Under the pieces are notes generated by a model that saw only the letters and a list, made by a program, of their open reading frames with translations, had not been told where the DNA came from and did not search any database. This document shows, in pieces, positions 47,527 to 59,735 of a DNA stretch of 64,000 nt; position 1 is the first letter of the stretch, and the number at the start of each line of letters is the position of its first letter. A program made the translations under genes and the position numbers. Origin of the DNA: Allium sativum (Eukaryota > Streptophyta > Magnoliopsida > Asparagales > Amaryllidaceae); the NCBI GenBank assembly GCA_030737875.1, contig CM060912.1:332246731-332310730 (forward strand), written 5' to 3'.

Positions 47527-47670
47527 TTATAGCTTAGCCGTATTATCCCCCACAGTAAACTTTAATTCCTTTATTTTCTTTAAAAAGTCAGTAGCCTTTA
47601 TCAGTTCACCTTTGTCAAGCAAGCTTCTAGCAACATAATTAGATTTTAGGGAAAATTGAGTCATCGCCAT
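47527..47670 (-). pseudogene. Unrecognised short coding-like fragment in the CACTA element
   Basis: An ATG at 47670 opens 47 codons (MAMTQFSLKSNYVARSLLDK...) to a TAA. After that the same frame stays open for about 31 more codons ('LISEDEDFQKHVELL'), as if a CAA had become TAA. Its amphipathic, Lys/Glu-rich composition looks protein-like. A second, similar ATG context lies about 90 bp upstream, suggesting a local duplication of the 5' part. Family unknown. Confidence 0.35.
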
Positions 47671-48561
47671 GGAGAAATTGAACAAAAAGGAAAAAAAATA
47701 CTATAATTATGCGTTTACCATTGCAAATTGAATCATCGTCATGGCGAAAATTCCATCGGCAACAATCTGATTAGATTTTAGGGAAAGGTGGAAAACCTTA
47801 AAATTTGTGACGGCCGCGCTTTTGCAGGGCACAGGCAAACAAGAGGAATCAGGGCATCAGAAGATTCGATATGGCTTGATTTGGAGAAGGAGGGACGACA
47901 TTTTTTTGATTTGGGAAAGCTTTTTTTGGGCTGGAATGAATTGAGGAGGGACAACGAAATATAAAAACTAAGGGAAAAAAATATGATACGGCTCAAACAC
48001 ATATCATAGGAACCAATCTGAATTTTGAATGATCTACGACTAGATTTTAACAATTGAGGAGGTGCGGATTGGTTGAGATGTAGCAAATGAAATTTTATAC
48101 GGCTTTAAGCTGTATCAAATTTGATATGGCTTTAAGCCGTATCAAATCTCTACATCCTAGTGTGCCAAATTTTCTATTTTGGTGTAGTGATGACTGACCT
48201 GGAGTTTATTGTTTTAACCCAAACTCTGGGAGCCCATATTTTCCACACGGGCGGCTAGTAGTTTTGGTTTTGCAAATATTATATTCACAGGATCCTGGTT
48301 TATAGCTGAAGCGATATTCGGAAAACTCTGTATTCGTGTATTCATTCCAGTCGTATTATGTATTATTTTTCCGCTGTTATGTAATCTAAATCTCTGATAT
48401 TGTATTTCCAATGTGTAATAATTATTCATACTCTGATATATTCTTGTACTCTTATGTAATTGTTGTAATAAGCAATGAAATGTTGTTCTGTTTGTGTTCT
48501 GATTTGTCATGTTCTCAATTCAATCCAGATTTTCCTTTACGGGAAAGTTTGGGTCGTTTCA

Positions 48562-49608
48562 CCTTACCTACTCCATACTTTTTAAAACATGGTTTGGCTC
48601 TTTTTCATTTAAATTTCCATCCAAAAATTAAAAGTGTCAAAACTTTATTTTCCTCATGCAAATTTTCTTTTGCCAAACCCTAAAAACATGTCATCTTAAA
48701 AGAAAATGTAAATCATCATTTTTTCAAATCATAGAACTGGAGTAGATACGGACAACTCTTTCTCAATCGAGTTTATGACTGGTCCTTAGCTATAAGGTCG
48801 GTTCAGTCCCTTGCTACAAGGTGCAAACATCTACTCTACTCCTAATTTCTACGACTTATTTTGTCCACCCGAAAAAATCCTCTTGTCAAAATAATTTATC
48901 AAAAAGGATTTATCATAAGAATAGAGATTTCAAATCTTCCTTTTATAAAACTTCTAGTTATGAAATATAACAAAAAAAACTAGTGAGCTATACATGCTCT
49001 ATAATATGCACCTTTTACTGAGAGAATTTTACTTTAGATAAAATTTAAAAAATCACCATTTACAAAATATACCCTATTTTACTTTAAAACTCAATATGTA
49101 TACGTTACATATTTAAAACTATAAATTTTAAGATTAAAACTTGAAAACACCGTAAACCATTTTCCTAAAACTTTTATAATTTCAAGTTCTTAAAAGTTAA
49201 TAATGGGGTTAGACTCAAAGCGGGTTTCCAATTCTTTTGGCTTTCCTAGACACTCCCCAAGGTCAATTCCCTTAACTATATATATTCCTAATCCATTTTT
49301 CACTTTTCAACTTTTTCCAATTTATAAGGTTTTCAAACCCACTACCCTAAAATACAAATCATATGGGATTCACTTTCCTTCCATACAAAGTGTATTGTAC
49401 ACTCTCCACCCAAATTACCTAAGGGTCTCAGATTTCCTAATTCATTCCTTTAGTGTACAAAATAACAACCCATTTCTTGTCATATCATGCTCTTTCTATT
49501 TAGTGGGTTCCTCTACGGATCTAGGTATAATATATTTATATTTTTAAAATACAAACACGTTCACTCACTATTTATATAGGAATCCTAAACCTAAGCTCTG
49601 ATACCAGA
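48562..49608 (-). mobile_element. Leader/internal start of a minus-strand Tekay-like element
   Basis: This is the sequence directly right of the giant-LTR element, so it is part of the DNA that element inserted into. At 49595-49606 the minus strand carries a 'tggtatcagagc' primer binding site two bases from an LTR end. This stretch is therefore the 5' internal leader of an element reading leftward. No gag ORF is intact in the 1 kb shown. The rest of that element presumably lies beyond the giant-LTR insertion. Confidence 0.65.
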
Positions 49609-52509
49609 TGTGACAACCCCAATGGAGACAGCTACATTCCGCCGTGGCATTACACTGATAACCCAGCTCCTTGTTTTACGGTAGCCTCTCGACTGTCCAG
49701 GCCCCCTTGCCTAACCAATCCTCTTTGGGATGTGTAGGGGTAAGAGCCTCCCGCTCGCCAATAAGCCAAGAGCGAAAACCCCCTATCACGCAGTCTCGGA
49801 CAAACAAGGACTGGTCCAAGCGCCTCACTTTAATAAGTTGTTAGACCCTATGTCTAAACATTCTTTTATGCGCTTGCTTTTCCTTACCAGGTTTTTTTTA
49901 ACTTGGTTATTCCCATTCACATTGAATTCTTTATCAGTTACCAAGTTCCTCTTGCCTATTAATTTCAATTATAACTTAGCCCATTTAAGTTTATTAATAA
50001 TCCCACAACATGTTATTCTCCAGATTGTGGCCCAAGGTCTGTAATCCACAATCTCTTTTTTACATTCTTGTTTGATTTCATTATTACAATAACATGTTTT
50101 ACTTAATATGTAATTAAGTATATCTCAAATCACATGTTTTCCAATTAACATGTCACTTACCATTTATGATTAAATATAACTTATTTCATTTCATAAGTTT
50201 TCCTCATCCTTTCTCATTTAATCATAATTCAAATTTATGTCGTCAATACAACTTATCGTTGTTTACTTATTAACTTAGTTCTATTAACTAAGGCCCATTA
50301 ATAAGTTTCTCTACCCATTAATTATATCCTATGTTATAATTTCCCCTTGTCCCTAGGACAAGTCTGAACCTGTTATTCTTATCAGCGGGTTTCAGACCTC
50401 CAAGTTTACGGATTATTTAATTTATAATTAAGTACAATATATTTTTCCCCTTTTCTTAACCGATTTCGGGTTTTCCATTTTACTGATTACTTAACTTACA
50501 TTTAAGTGTCCCTTGACTCAATTCACCAACTATATTATTCCCTTACTAGTTTATTATAACCTAAGTTATAATATTCAATTGTCCCTAGGACAAGTCTACA
50601 TATTATAAAACATTTTCATTAATGTTATTTATTTATAATAGGTTGTTATCATTCACCTTTTAAACCATTTACTGATGTAAACCATTATTCTTCATTCACC
50701 TTAATATATATTCCTTATTATATTAAGGAAAACACTTCATGCACCTTATCAGTTTGACAGAAGGAATCAATGATTTTTTTCATAATGTATTCCCATCTAA
50801 TTTCGTTGTAGCAAGTAATTTCTTTACTTTTATTACTTTATTTACTGTGGCTTACTTGCAGCCACGTTCTCAGAAATAGGTTATTTAGGGAAATACATCA
50901 TTTTTCCTTCGTATCACACTAGCTCAGTTCATTACATCCCTTCCTTTTCTATTTTCCGAGTTAGACATTTAATTATCAACATTGCCATTTATTCCTCTTG
51001 GTATATACATATACTTATATATATGTACATACATATGCCTAGACCTCTCACACTAAGCCTACACTTGTGGATGTTGGAATTGCCGGGAGGGTCCGGGCAG
51101 ACTTCTACCACATGTCGACTTAACCTTGTGCCTTAGCACCATTTTTAGTTATGCACTTAGATCTCTCACATTAGATTTACCACTTGTGTATGCTGGATAT
51201 GCCGGGCGGGTCCGGGCAGACTTCTATCACAAGTGCAATCTAACCTCGTATCTAAGGTGTTATAGTTCCAAATTACTGTATATTTAGGCGTATTCATATT
51301 TTAATAGTTATCCTCTTTTTCCATGTAAAATTTTGGCATATTACCCTCTTCATATGTCTACTATAATCCAATTTACATGTCGTCAAGTTATGCATATATT
51401 TTGGCGCATTTCCTTTTTAACATGTATTTAATTCTAATTTTTGACATGTAAGCATTTAATCAGGTAGTTGTTCAGATCTAATAAGTTACTAGTCAATTAC
51501 TCAATAACATGCCATAAGTAAATCAAGTAGTTACAATCACTGAATTGGTTATTCATATTCTAACAAGTTTATTTTCTCCAACATGTAAACATTCAATACT
51601 TTAGCCAATTCAACATAGGAATATCCTGACATATTCATACTAACATTTCAACTCATTGCAACAGCAATTTATAATTAATCTGGAAATTTCACAATTAATA
51701 AAAAGGGGAATGCTAAACGATTATGTACCATTATCTAAAATAATATGACTTAAATCCACTCACCTCGTAAGCTTTCCAAATCCTGGATTTGGTCCAGATC
51801 TAATCTTCCATGATTTTCCCCTAATTGAATTCAGAACCTAATAATCATGGATTTACTATTGTTACTAAAAGAGAAATGGAAAAGAAAGAGGAGGAGAAAT
51901 TGAATAGATTGGATCTAGAACGTTACCTTGCTTTTCATGTAATTTTGAACACCTTAAAAAAAATATCAATCTCTTCCCTCTAGATCTTAATTTAAGATTT
52001 TCTAATTTATATATCTAAATTTCTGAATATATATGAGGAGAGGAGAAAAGAAAGAGTAATGGCAGAGCTCCAGCGTAGCCGCCGAATTATAAGATTTAGG
52101 GTTAGGTCTAAGGTCTTATTTATAGGTGTAGCGGAGGAACCATGACCCTTAGATTTTATTTAAAAACATCAGAATCATCCATGTCAGAAAAGAACTTTCC
52201 AGATCTGAGGGTGGGTTGACCCCTAGGTCGACCCCCAACGGTCTAATTTCCCTCCAGATTTTCCCGCTCGTGAATTTTGATTTTTAAACTGATTTTCGAA
52301 TTTTTTGGATATATTTATTTAATATATATACACATATAAGCTTCTTATATGTTTACAAACTTCTAATGCTCATAACTTCTTCATACGGTGTCCGTTTTAC
52401 GCAAACCAGGTGTCTACCTTGACCAGGCGCACTCTGTTTTACTTAATTCTGAATATTTAATTCAGTTATCCTTATTTTATTATCTTGATTTAAAATGCAG
52501 GGTGTTACG
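49609..52509 (-). repeat. 5' LTR of the minus-strand Tekay-like element
   Basis: This LTR is about 2.9 kb. It reads on the minus strand from '(c)gtaacaccctgcatttta' (52509) to 'ggggttgtcaca' (49609), next to the PBS. The pair of 'gccggg.gggtccgggcaga' segments (about 51083-51105 and 51200-51222) resembles paired segments in the LTR at 338-3394, supporting a shared lineage. 49830-50790 is inverted-repeated at 52520-53490. Confidence 0.7.
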
Positions 52510-54908
52510 ATAGGTTACGAAAATAAATCATTGATTCCTTCTATCAAACTGATAAGGTGCATGAAGTGTTTTCCTTAATATTATAAGGAATATATATTAC
52601 GGTGAATGAAGAATAATGGTTTACATCAGTAAATGGTTTAAAAGGGGAATGATAATGACCTATTATAAATAAATAACATTAATGAAAATGTTGTATAATA
52701 GGTAGACTTGTCCAAGGGACAAGTGAATATTATAACTTTGGTTATAATAAACTAGTAAGGGAATGGGATAACTGGTGAATTGAGATAAGGGACACTTAAT
52801 TGTAAATTAAGTAATCAATAAAAAGGAAAACCTGAAACCAATTAAGAAAAGGAGGAAAATATATTGTACTTAATTATAAATTAATTAATTCGTAAACTTA
52901 GAGGTCTGAAACCCGTTGATAAGAATAACATGTTCAGACTTGCCCTAGGGACAAGGGGAAATTATAACATAGGTTATAATAAATGGGTAGAGAAACTTAT
53001 TAATGGACCTTAGTTGATAGAAGTAAGTTAATAAGTAAACAACGATAAGTTATATTAACAATGTAAAGTGGAATTATGATTAAATTAGAAAGGGTGAGGA
53101 AAACTTATGAAATGAAATAAGTTATATTTAATCATAAATGGTAAGTGATATGTTAATTGGAAAACATGTGAATCGAGATAAACTTAATTACATATTAAGT
53201 GAAACATGTTAGTGTAATGATGAAATCAAACAAGAAAATAAAAGAGATTGTGTACTACAGACCTTAGGCCACAATCTGGAGAATAACATGTTGTGGGCTT
53301 ATTAATAAACTTAAATGGGTTAAGTTATAACTGAAATTAATAAGCAAGAGGAACTTGGTAATTTATGAAGAATTCAATGTGAATGGGAATAATCAAGTTA
53401 AAGGGAAACCTAGTAAGGAAAAGCAAGAGCATAAAATAATGTTTAGACATAGTGTTTAACAACTTAATAAAGTGAGGCGCTTGAACCAATCTGTACCTTT
53501 GAGGGTGAATAACCCAACGGGTAGACCATCAAGGTGTTATAAGGCACGAGGGGAGCACACATTCATTTGATTGTTCTGACGGCTCCAAAGGACTAGAAGG
53601 GGAAACACGCGGTTTCCTAAGGTACATAAGGTGCTCCTAGTAGTCCTCTGTGCGGTGACAGATGTCTTAGCCTGTGCTCGCAGAGGTTGGGTCTGCGCGT
53701 AACTACTAGGTGGGTGGGCCTTGACTGCAGAAGTAGCTATGCAGTCAAAATGTTGTGACGCGGTGACACCAGGGTGATTCGGGGGTTGTCTCAACGGGGA
53801 GGCAAAGGGTCACAACCGACAAGGATAGTAAATCGTCAGAAAACTGTCATCGACAGCCCTTGGGATGCGAAAAGACTAGAGCTAAACCCAAGATACCATT
53901 CATCCTTCATTATCGGGGTAAGGGGTTGAGGGGAGTTGCCAAATGGATGTTTAGATTGTTTATTATTAGGGGCATGTCGCTTAGCTCTTGTAGTCTTTAC
54001 TAGTTGAGGGAGGAACCTAGGTGGGGCCATAGCCACCGTGAAAACAGACCCTAGGAATATCTGCAGAGGCTCTTAAAGACGGGTCTGTACAGTTACAGAA
54101 AATCTCCCGACCGAGTTCCGTGTTTCTTATATCGCTCTGCCATGGAACTCGGTGCACATTAGAAGACGTGCGATTGAGCTATAATTGAAGATACGTATGG
54201 TGGGCAGTCTAGATACATGCATGTCGTCTCTGGGTGGTGTATCGTAGACTTGAGGGCATTACTCTGGTATGAATTCTGATTCGAACAAAGTTGGCAGTCC
54301 ATGCGTTTGTGTAACATAGTAATGACAGATATATGCGGGATGTAACATTGTTATATAGAGATCTGTATGTCACTACGGCGTAGGATAAGGGACTGCGTAT
54401 ATCTCGATAGTGTTATGGTGGAGACCGTGCGAGTGGGGTACCATGTGTTGTACCTTAATATCAGGGGTGGCTACATATATACTATATTAGGTTAATCCAC
54501 CGGGAAGTAAATGATACGACATGTGTGTCAGCCTTGAGTTCTGATAACCCAATAATCTAATATATAAGATAACATGATTAAACATTATATGTACGATTAT
54601 CCAAAGTGTATAGTTTAAATCCAGTCACCAGAACTTGTGTTCTGACCCCCTCCTCATAACATACTCGCAGGTTAGATTTGTGGCAGCGGTATAATAGCTT
54701 TGGATACTGGTTAGGCAGTATTAATAATACGGTAAGACTATGTTTTGATTATACTATATTTTATCTATTCCGCTATTAGATATTTTCTGAGCTCTGACAT
54801 ATTTTATGTCTCTGTCTTTTCTGCAGGATACCACAGCAAACCAATCCGAGTTTCGATGGATTGGAATTCTGAAAAAAAATTCGGTCCGTCGGAATTTGGG
54901 TTGTCACA
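52510..54908 (+). repeat. 5'-truncated related LTR in opposite orientation
   Basis: 52520-53490 is the reverse complement (diverged) of about 50790-49830, for example around 'aatcattgattccttct' and 'taagttaataagtaaac'. The segment ends 'gaatttgggttgtcaca' (54908), like an LTR terminus. No primer binding site follows, so it is a 3' or solo LTR. About 1.4 kb (53500-54908) has no counterpart in the partner. Its left part is missing, as if the minus-strand element had inserted into it. Confidence 0.65.
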
Positions 54909-55807
54909 GATGAAACATAAGCAAAAAAAGATGGAAATAGATATAGTTGACCTTAAAGGAAAAAAGGGTTACGAACCATAATTTCGACCAACTTCTGAAT
55001 ATTAAATTTTCCGAAATTTGAATAAAATTATTTGAAAGAATAAAATTCTATAATTCTTAATATAAATTTTAAGCTAAGATTTTTTTAATTTGACTGATTA
55101 TAACTTTAAAAGAAAGAGAGTTAATCATAGTTTACATTCTATATTAAATCGGATTAGCACTTTGATGAAATTAAAATAATATTTTAATATGGAAAATATC
55201 ATTTTTGCATGCTATTTCAGGTGTAGACGAAATCAATTATATCGAATCTGAAATAGTGAATTATTGTAAGATTTTAAATTTCGTAGTAATTGGGCGATCC
55301 GTGTGATCGTTAGAACTTAAAACACTCGATGTAAAATAATAAAACCGTGCCTATAGAGATACACCTTTATCCCTAACCTATATCTCCTATCTTCTTTTCT
55401 ATCTGTTGAAACATTTCTGGCCACCATTTCTCTTCTCTTTATTCTCTTTCATTAAAATTCAAAACAATTCAAATACTAAAATAATAAAAAGACATCTTCA
55501 AGCTTGTTTGAAGGTTATCTTCAATTCTGTATTGTTGAGCCTGCGACATGAAATATAGGCATGACTGTTTTTCTAAGGATTCTAGGTTTTGATTATTCGA
55601 AGGTATAGATGTGGGGGGGGGGGGGTAGGGAAGAGATCACCGCTAGCATTATGGAGGTGAGACGCAGGTGTAGCTTGAGTTGTGAGAGATGTGGCACTAA
55701 AATGAGGTGATTGATGTTTCACAATAGCAGTGGACGAAGGCAGGGCTCGTGATTTTATTTTGGGGTGCGGACTGGATAAGCTGATGGAAAAAGGATGGAG
55801 GTGATAA
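54909..55807. other. AT-rich sequence, nothing recognised
   Basis: No ORF with a recognisable family. A G run is at about 55613-55625. Confidence 0.6.
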
Positions 55808-56292
55808 CAGGGATGTCAATGGATACCCGAAAAATCCGAAATTCATCAGCATCCGTATTCGAAAAGAAGATAAATATCAGATATCTAAAAAAAGGGTGCG
55901 GATACGGATACGTAGATATCTGTATTCGAAAATTATCCATTCGATTTTTTACATTATGCTCAAGTTTATGAGTATTTAGTACAATAATTGAGATTTATTT
56001 ATTGTTTTACTGAGTCGAAGGTTTATACTATATGCACTAAATGCATACTATTTAGTCAAATCCATTCAACTTCATCATACAGGTTTATTTTTAATGCTTT
56101 TGTGATCAATAAAACTGAAAAAAAATTATGTTAAACTAGACATTTTCATTATATTTCTTGATTTATCAATCGTTGGCAGATAGGATATCCGATATCCAAC
56201 CGCGTCCACGGATATGGATATCCAAAAATGATTTCGGATGCGAATACGGATATAGCATTAACCGTATCCGAAAGTATCCGTTAACAACCCTA
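55808..56292. mobile_element. hAT-type MITE
   Basis: This 485-bp element has inverted ends CAGGGATGTCAATGGATAC (left) and, read inward from the right, TAGGGTTGTTAACGGATAC. It is flanked by 8-bp repeats 'ggtgataa' (55800-55807) and 'gttgataa' (56293-56300) with one mismatch. The 8-bp duplication and the (C/T)AGGG end are hAT superfamily features. Both ends are rich in 'ggatatcc/ggatacgg' motifs. There is no coding capacity. Confidence 0.82.
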
Positions 56293-56300
56293 GTTGATAA

Positions 56301-57828
56301 TGGGGAGTGCAATGATGTGGTCAAATCTTGGTTTAGTAAAGGTGGAGGGAGAGAGGGAAAAGAAGGAGAATGCATCGACTGTGGAGGAAATCACTGCTAG
56401 AACAACAGTGAGTCCGTGAGTTCGTAGGAAATGTCAATGATATACACTTCAGTGGCTACAACGACCTCCAACGCCTTCAACGGCTAATTCCCAAAGGCCT
56501 CCAATGATTAATTTGAATATTAATCCAGAAAATAACTTCCGTTGGTAGCCAATAGAAGCCGATGTCAATATGCCATTGGCGGTCATTGGAAGGGTCTGTT
56601 GCTATATATTGTATGTTTAGTAGTGGATGCTACAACACTTGAGCATGGATTTGAATATTTAGGAAAGAAGATCTAAATGAGCATTAATGTTAATTAACTT
56701 ACGCACACTTATATATAACTCATACGAGGTCAGAGTCGAACGTCATTTGTCATGTTGAACTTGTATATTGAAATATGCATTCTGGAATCAAAGTAGTGAA
56801 ATTTTGAGTCTTCTTGAATTTATGTTAAAATTAAACAACCATTTGATTTTAGCTTAAATCAAATCGCTTTGGCAATAACTAAAATCAATGTGAGTTTCTT
56901 GTGACTTATATTTTTATCTGTAATAAATTTATTGATTTTTTGACATATATATTTTATATAAGTTAAATAATTAGATTTTAGTTTTGAAATTTAAGTTAAC
57001 ACTAACATTTTGATATAACTACTAGTTGACACCCTTCATTGGAATTAAATTATTTTATTTTTGGTTGATTGCTTATTGATATATGTTTGACTATTAAATT
57101 AAAATTTTAATTAAAATTATTGTGTTGAATTTAAAATGAGTTAAGTGAATTGTCAATTCATTGTAATGGATTTTACATGAAATAAAAGTATGTTGATTTA
57201 CATAAAATAATAGTTGTAAATGAAATAACAATAATCGATTTACGATTGTTATTATGTTTATATATTTTTATGAATTATTATTACATTTGCTCATTTTTAT
57301 GAATTGTTCATTTATTTTGACATCATCCATGTTATAACACTGCAATGTATGACATTTTATACTAGATGTAGTAATTCTTACGAAGAGGTTGAATGTCAAT
57401 GTTGAATATCATCATAAACCTCAAAGTTGTAAATTAAGCAATGTGTTTGGACATTCGACACTATAATGTCGATTAAAGTCTGTGGGGAATTGGATTCCGA
57501 AAAAGATTGTAAACTGATCTAATGTATATAGTAATAATTAAGACATAACATTGTCAATGGATGCAACCAATACTAATATTTGCATAAATACTGATATTAG
57601 CACAGGAAATGGAGATGCCAAGAAACACATTGACAATGTTTAGTGGAAATAGACAAATTAATATTTTATTAGATGCAACAAAAAATCTATGCAACAAATG
57701 ATGCTTACAAAACTACTATGGAAATTAGTAACTATGAATTGACGAATGTGGAAAATACATGCAATAATACATAATGATGTAACAACAAGTGTACTGTAAC
57801 AACTACTGACTCACTTGCATAGAAACAA
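56301..57828. other. AT-rich sequence, nothing recognised
   Basis: No ORF, RNA gene or repeat with a recognisable family was seen on either strand. Confidence 0.5.
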
Positions 57829-58664
57829 AATGATATTATTAACGTACATACCCTAAAGAAAATAATGCTAATTATGTGAATATATTTAGACCAATTTCAT
57901 GTTGCAATAATATATATAAGTGCATTACTAAAATCCTTGCAAGCAGATTTTAACCTATACTGCCATCTACCATATCAGTGAACCAGACTGCTTTCTTGCC
58001 CAAGAGAAATATTCTTAACAATGTACTCTTAGCACATGAATTATTAAAATGGTATAAAACTAACTAGTAATATTTCACCTAGAGTTATGCTTAAACTAGG
58101 TATTAGGAAGGCTTTAGATACTCTTTAATGGAAATCCATAACTAGAATTCTCAACTATATGAACTTTTCACCTTGTTTAATGCCTAGATCTATGTTTCCA
58201 TTAGTACTGCTAACTTCTAGGTGAATGTTAATGGCAGTGCAGTTAGTTAATTTGCAAGTAAACAAGATATTAAGCAAGGAGATCCTATCTCTACATATAT
58301 TTTTATAATCATAATGGAGCTTCTTACTAGAATGCTTGATGATCTCGTTGACAAAAAGCAATTTGACTTACACCCAAGGTGTAGGAACCCGATAATTACA
58401 TCACTTTGGTTTGCGGATGATTCGATTGTTTTTTTGCAAACCTATTAACAACACTCTCAAAGATATCATGCACACACTTGAGAAATTTTATGAGATGACT
58501 GGACTACAAATCAATTTGGATAAACCTGAGTTTACGTCATCTGGAGTTTCTCATGCTGGCATAACTTAGATTCAATCCATAACTAGGCTTAGGCACTATG
58601 ACATAACTATAAATTATCTTGGTTTGCCATTAGCTACATCGAGAATGATATTATTAACGTACAT
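57829..58664 (+). pseudogene. LINE (plant L1-type) reverse transcriptase fragment
   Basis: In plus-strand frames broken by stops and shifts, these L1-type RT blocks appear in order: 'FRPISCCNNIYKCITKILAS' (about 57885), 'ISVNQTAFLPKRNILNNVLL' (about 57975), 'KQDIKQGDPISTYIF' (about 58260), the catalytic 'FADDS' (about 58415), 'MTGLQINLDKPE' and 'INYLGLPLAT' (about 58610). Endonuclease, C-terminus and poly(A) tail are absent. The fragment is bracketed by a perfect 21-bp direct repeat (57829-57849 and 58644-58664). Plant L1 elements copy and paste through RNA; this one is long dead. Confidence 0.85.
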
Positions 58665-59508
58665 CCAAGAGGGACTCAAATACATAAAATTTACATATGA
58701 TCATTGAAATTTTAGCCCATAACAGTTGTATTTTCTTTTTTGTTAGTCTCTTATAGGCATTGATATACCATGTATGCTTCATTTGCTTTTGTTGTTGTTT
58801 CTCTCTTTGTTCCTATGTAATCATCTTTGGTACATCAATAAAGTGGTAGACGTCTACTCAACCCTATCGGCTATGCCAAATAAAAGTAAATGGACTTTGT
58901 CTACCCCCTAGCACTTGAATTACTAAACCAAAAAAATTAGACAAATGTTTAAACAACAATAAACATGAAGCTTAAAAATTGGTTTCCAATAAAACAATAA
59001 ATGTCCCAACATTCATAATCTTGAACCTTAAGCTCATTTTTGCATAATATTTATATGACAAAATAAATGTAACTTGAATCAAAGGTTGCAGCATATCCTC
59101 AACCAAATTGTTCATAGTTATTTGTCAGAAAAGGGTACATCCAATAGCATATTTGCAAGAACAAATGTACATAAGAATTCAAGAATAATAGACTACATAA
59201 GAAATGCAAAATGGGTGTAATAAGTGGAACACTTGCGCTAGAATCAAACAATCACCAATATAGTGGTTTTGCAACGAAGCAATTCTCGACAAATAAAAAT
59301 GAGCTAAATCAAGAACATTGTCAACCAGCACCAAAATCCTCAGGAAAGGAAACTATCTAAGAAGATAAGCATATTCAAATGATCACTCCCCAAAATGGAA
59401 GTGATAATTAGAATGAAGGTTCAAGTTCACTAGTAATCTGTATATCAAAAGCATTCGTTGGAATATTATTAGCTGGTTGATTGTTTATACTAAGTTATTA
59501 TGATCATC
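58665..59508. other. AT-rich sequence, nothing recognised
   Basis: No domain was identified by eye. It may contain decayed repeat sequence. Confidence 0.45.
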
Positions 59509-59735
59509 TAATTTCCCCACCATTGAAGATTAGGAGGTGCAAGCCGTAAGAGCAACTTGCGTAATTCCATGTAGTCAGTGGATTCATTTGGGTTGGTCAA
59601 CAGAGCATTGTCTATGATCAAGCCAACCAAAAAAATCACGTTAGCTGATATATGGTCATCTCTCTTCTCTGAAAGTGGAATGGAGTAGACTTTGGTCTCA
59701 ATTACCGTAGTAGTAGTAAAATGATGATCAATTTG
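59509..59735 (-). pseudogene. Unrecognised exon-like open stretch
   Basis: On the minus strand a frame of about 75 codons without ATG is open. It contains 'VIETKVYSIPLSEKRDDH', 'LIIDNALLTNPNESTDYMEL' and 'RKLLLRLAPPNLQWW' before a TAG. The hydrophobic/charged patterning and codon use look protein-derived, unlike the surrounding AT-rich noise. No family is recognised and no clear acceptor was found, so it may be a piece of a decayed host gene or a transposon protein. Confidence 0.35.

Larger units (their letters stand above)
42345..48189 (-). mobile_element. CACTA (En/Spm-type) transposon carrying gene fragments
   Basis: This 5,845-bp element has terminal inverted repeats. The right end reads inward 'cactacaccaaaatag'. 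The left end reads 'aactacaccagaaaatg', with the first base mutated from C. Both continue to a shared 'aatttggca'. Sub-terminal repeats of 'ccgtatcaaa/tttgatacgg' sit near both ends (about 42384-42470 and 48095-48150), as in other CACTA elements. No transposase was recognised, so it is non-autonomous. Its coding-like pieces are all on the minus strand, pointing to transcription from the right end. It also has two palindrome arrays (about 44230-44690 and 45480-45740) and an (AT)n tract with a duplicated flank. Confidence 0.9.
36234..48561 (+). repeat. Giant-LTR 3' LTR, interrupted by a CACTA element
   Basis: The LTR runs from 'tgtaacaacccgaaattt' to 'gggtcgtttca' (48561). Removing the CACTA insertion (42345-48189) and one target-site copy leaves about 6,480 bp. 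The first 2.0 kb (36234-38233) has no counterpart in the window because the left LTR is cut by the Tekay-like insertion. Short ORFs (e.g. 37293-37726) match no family I recognise and are not called. Confidence 0.88.
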
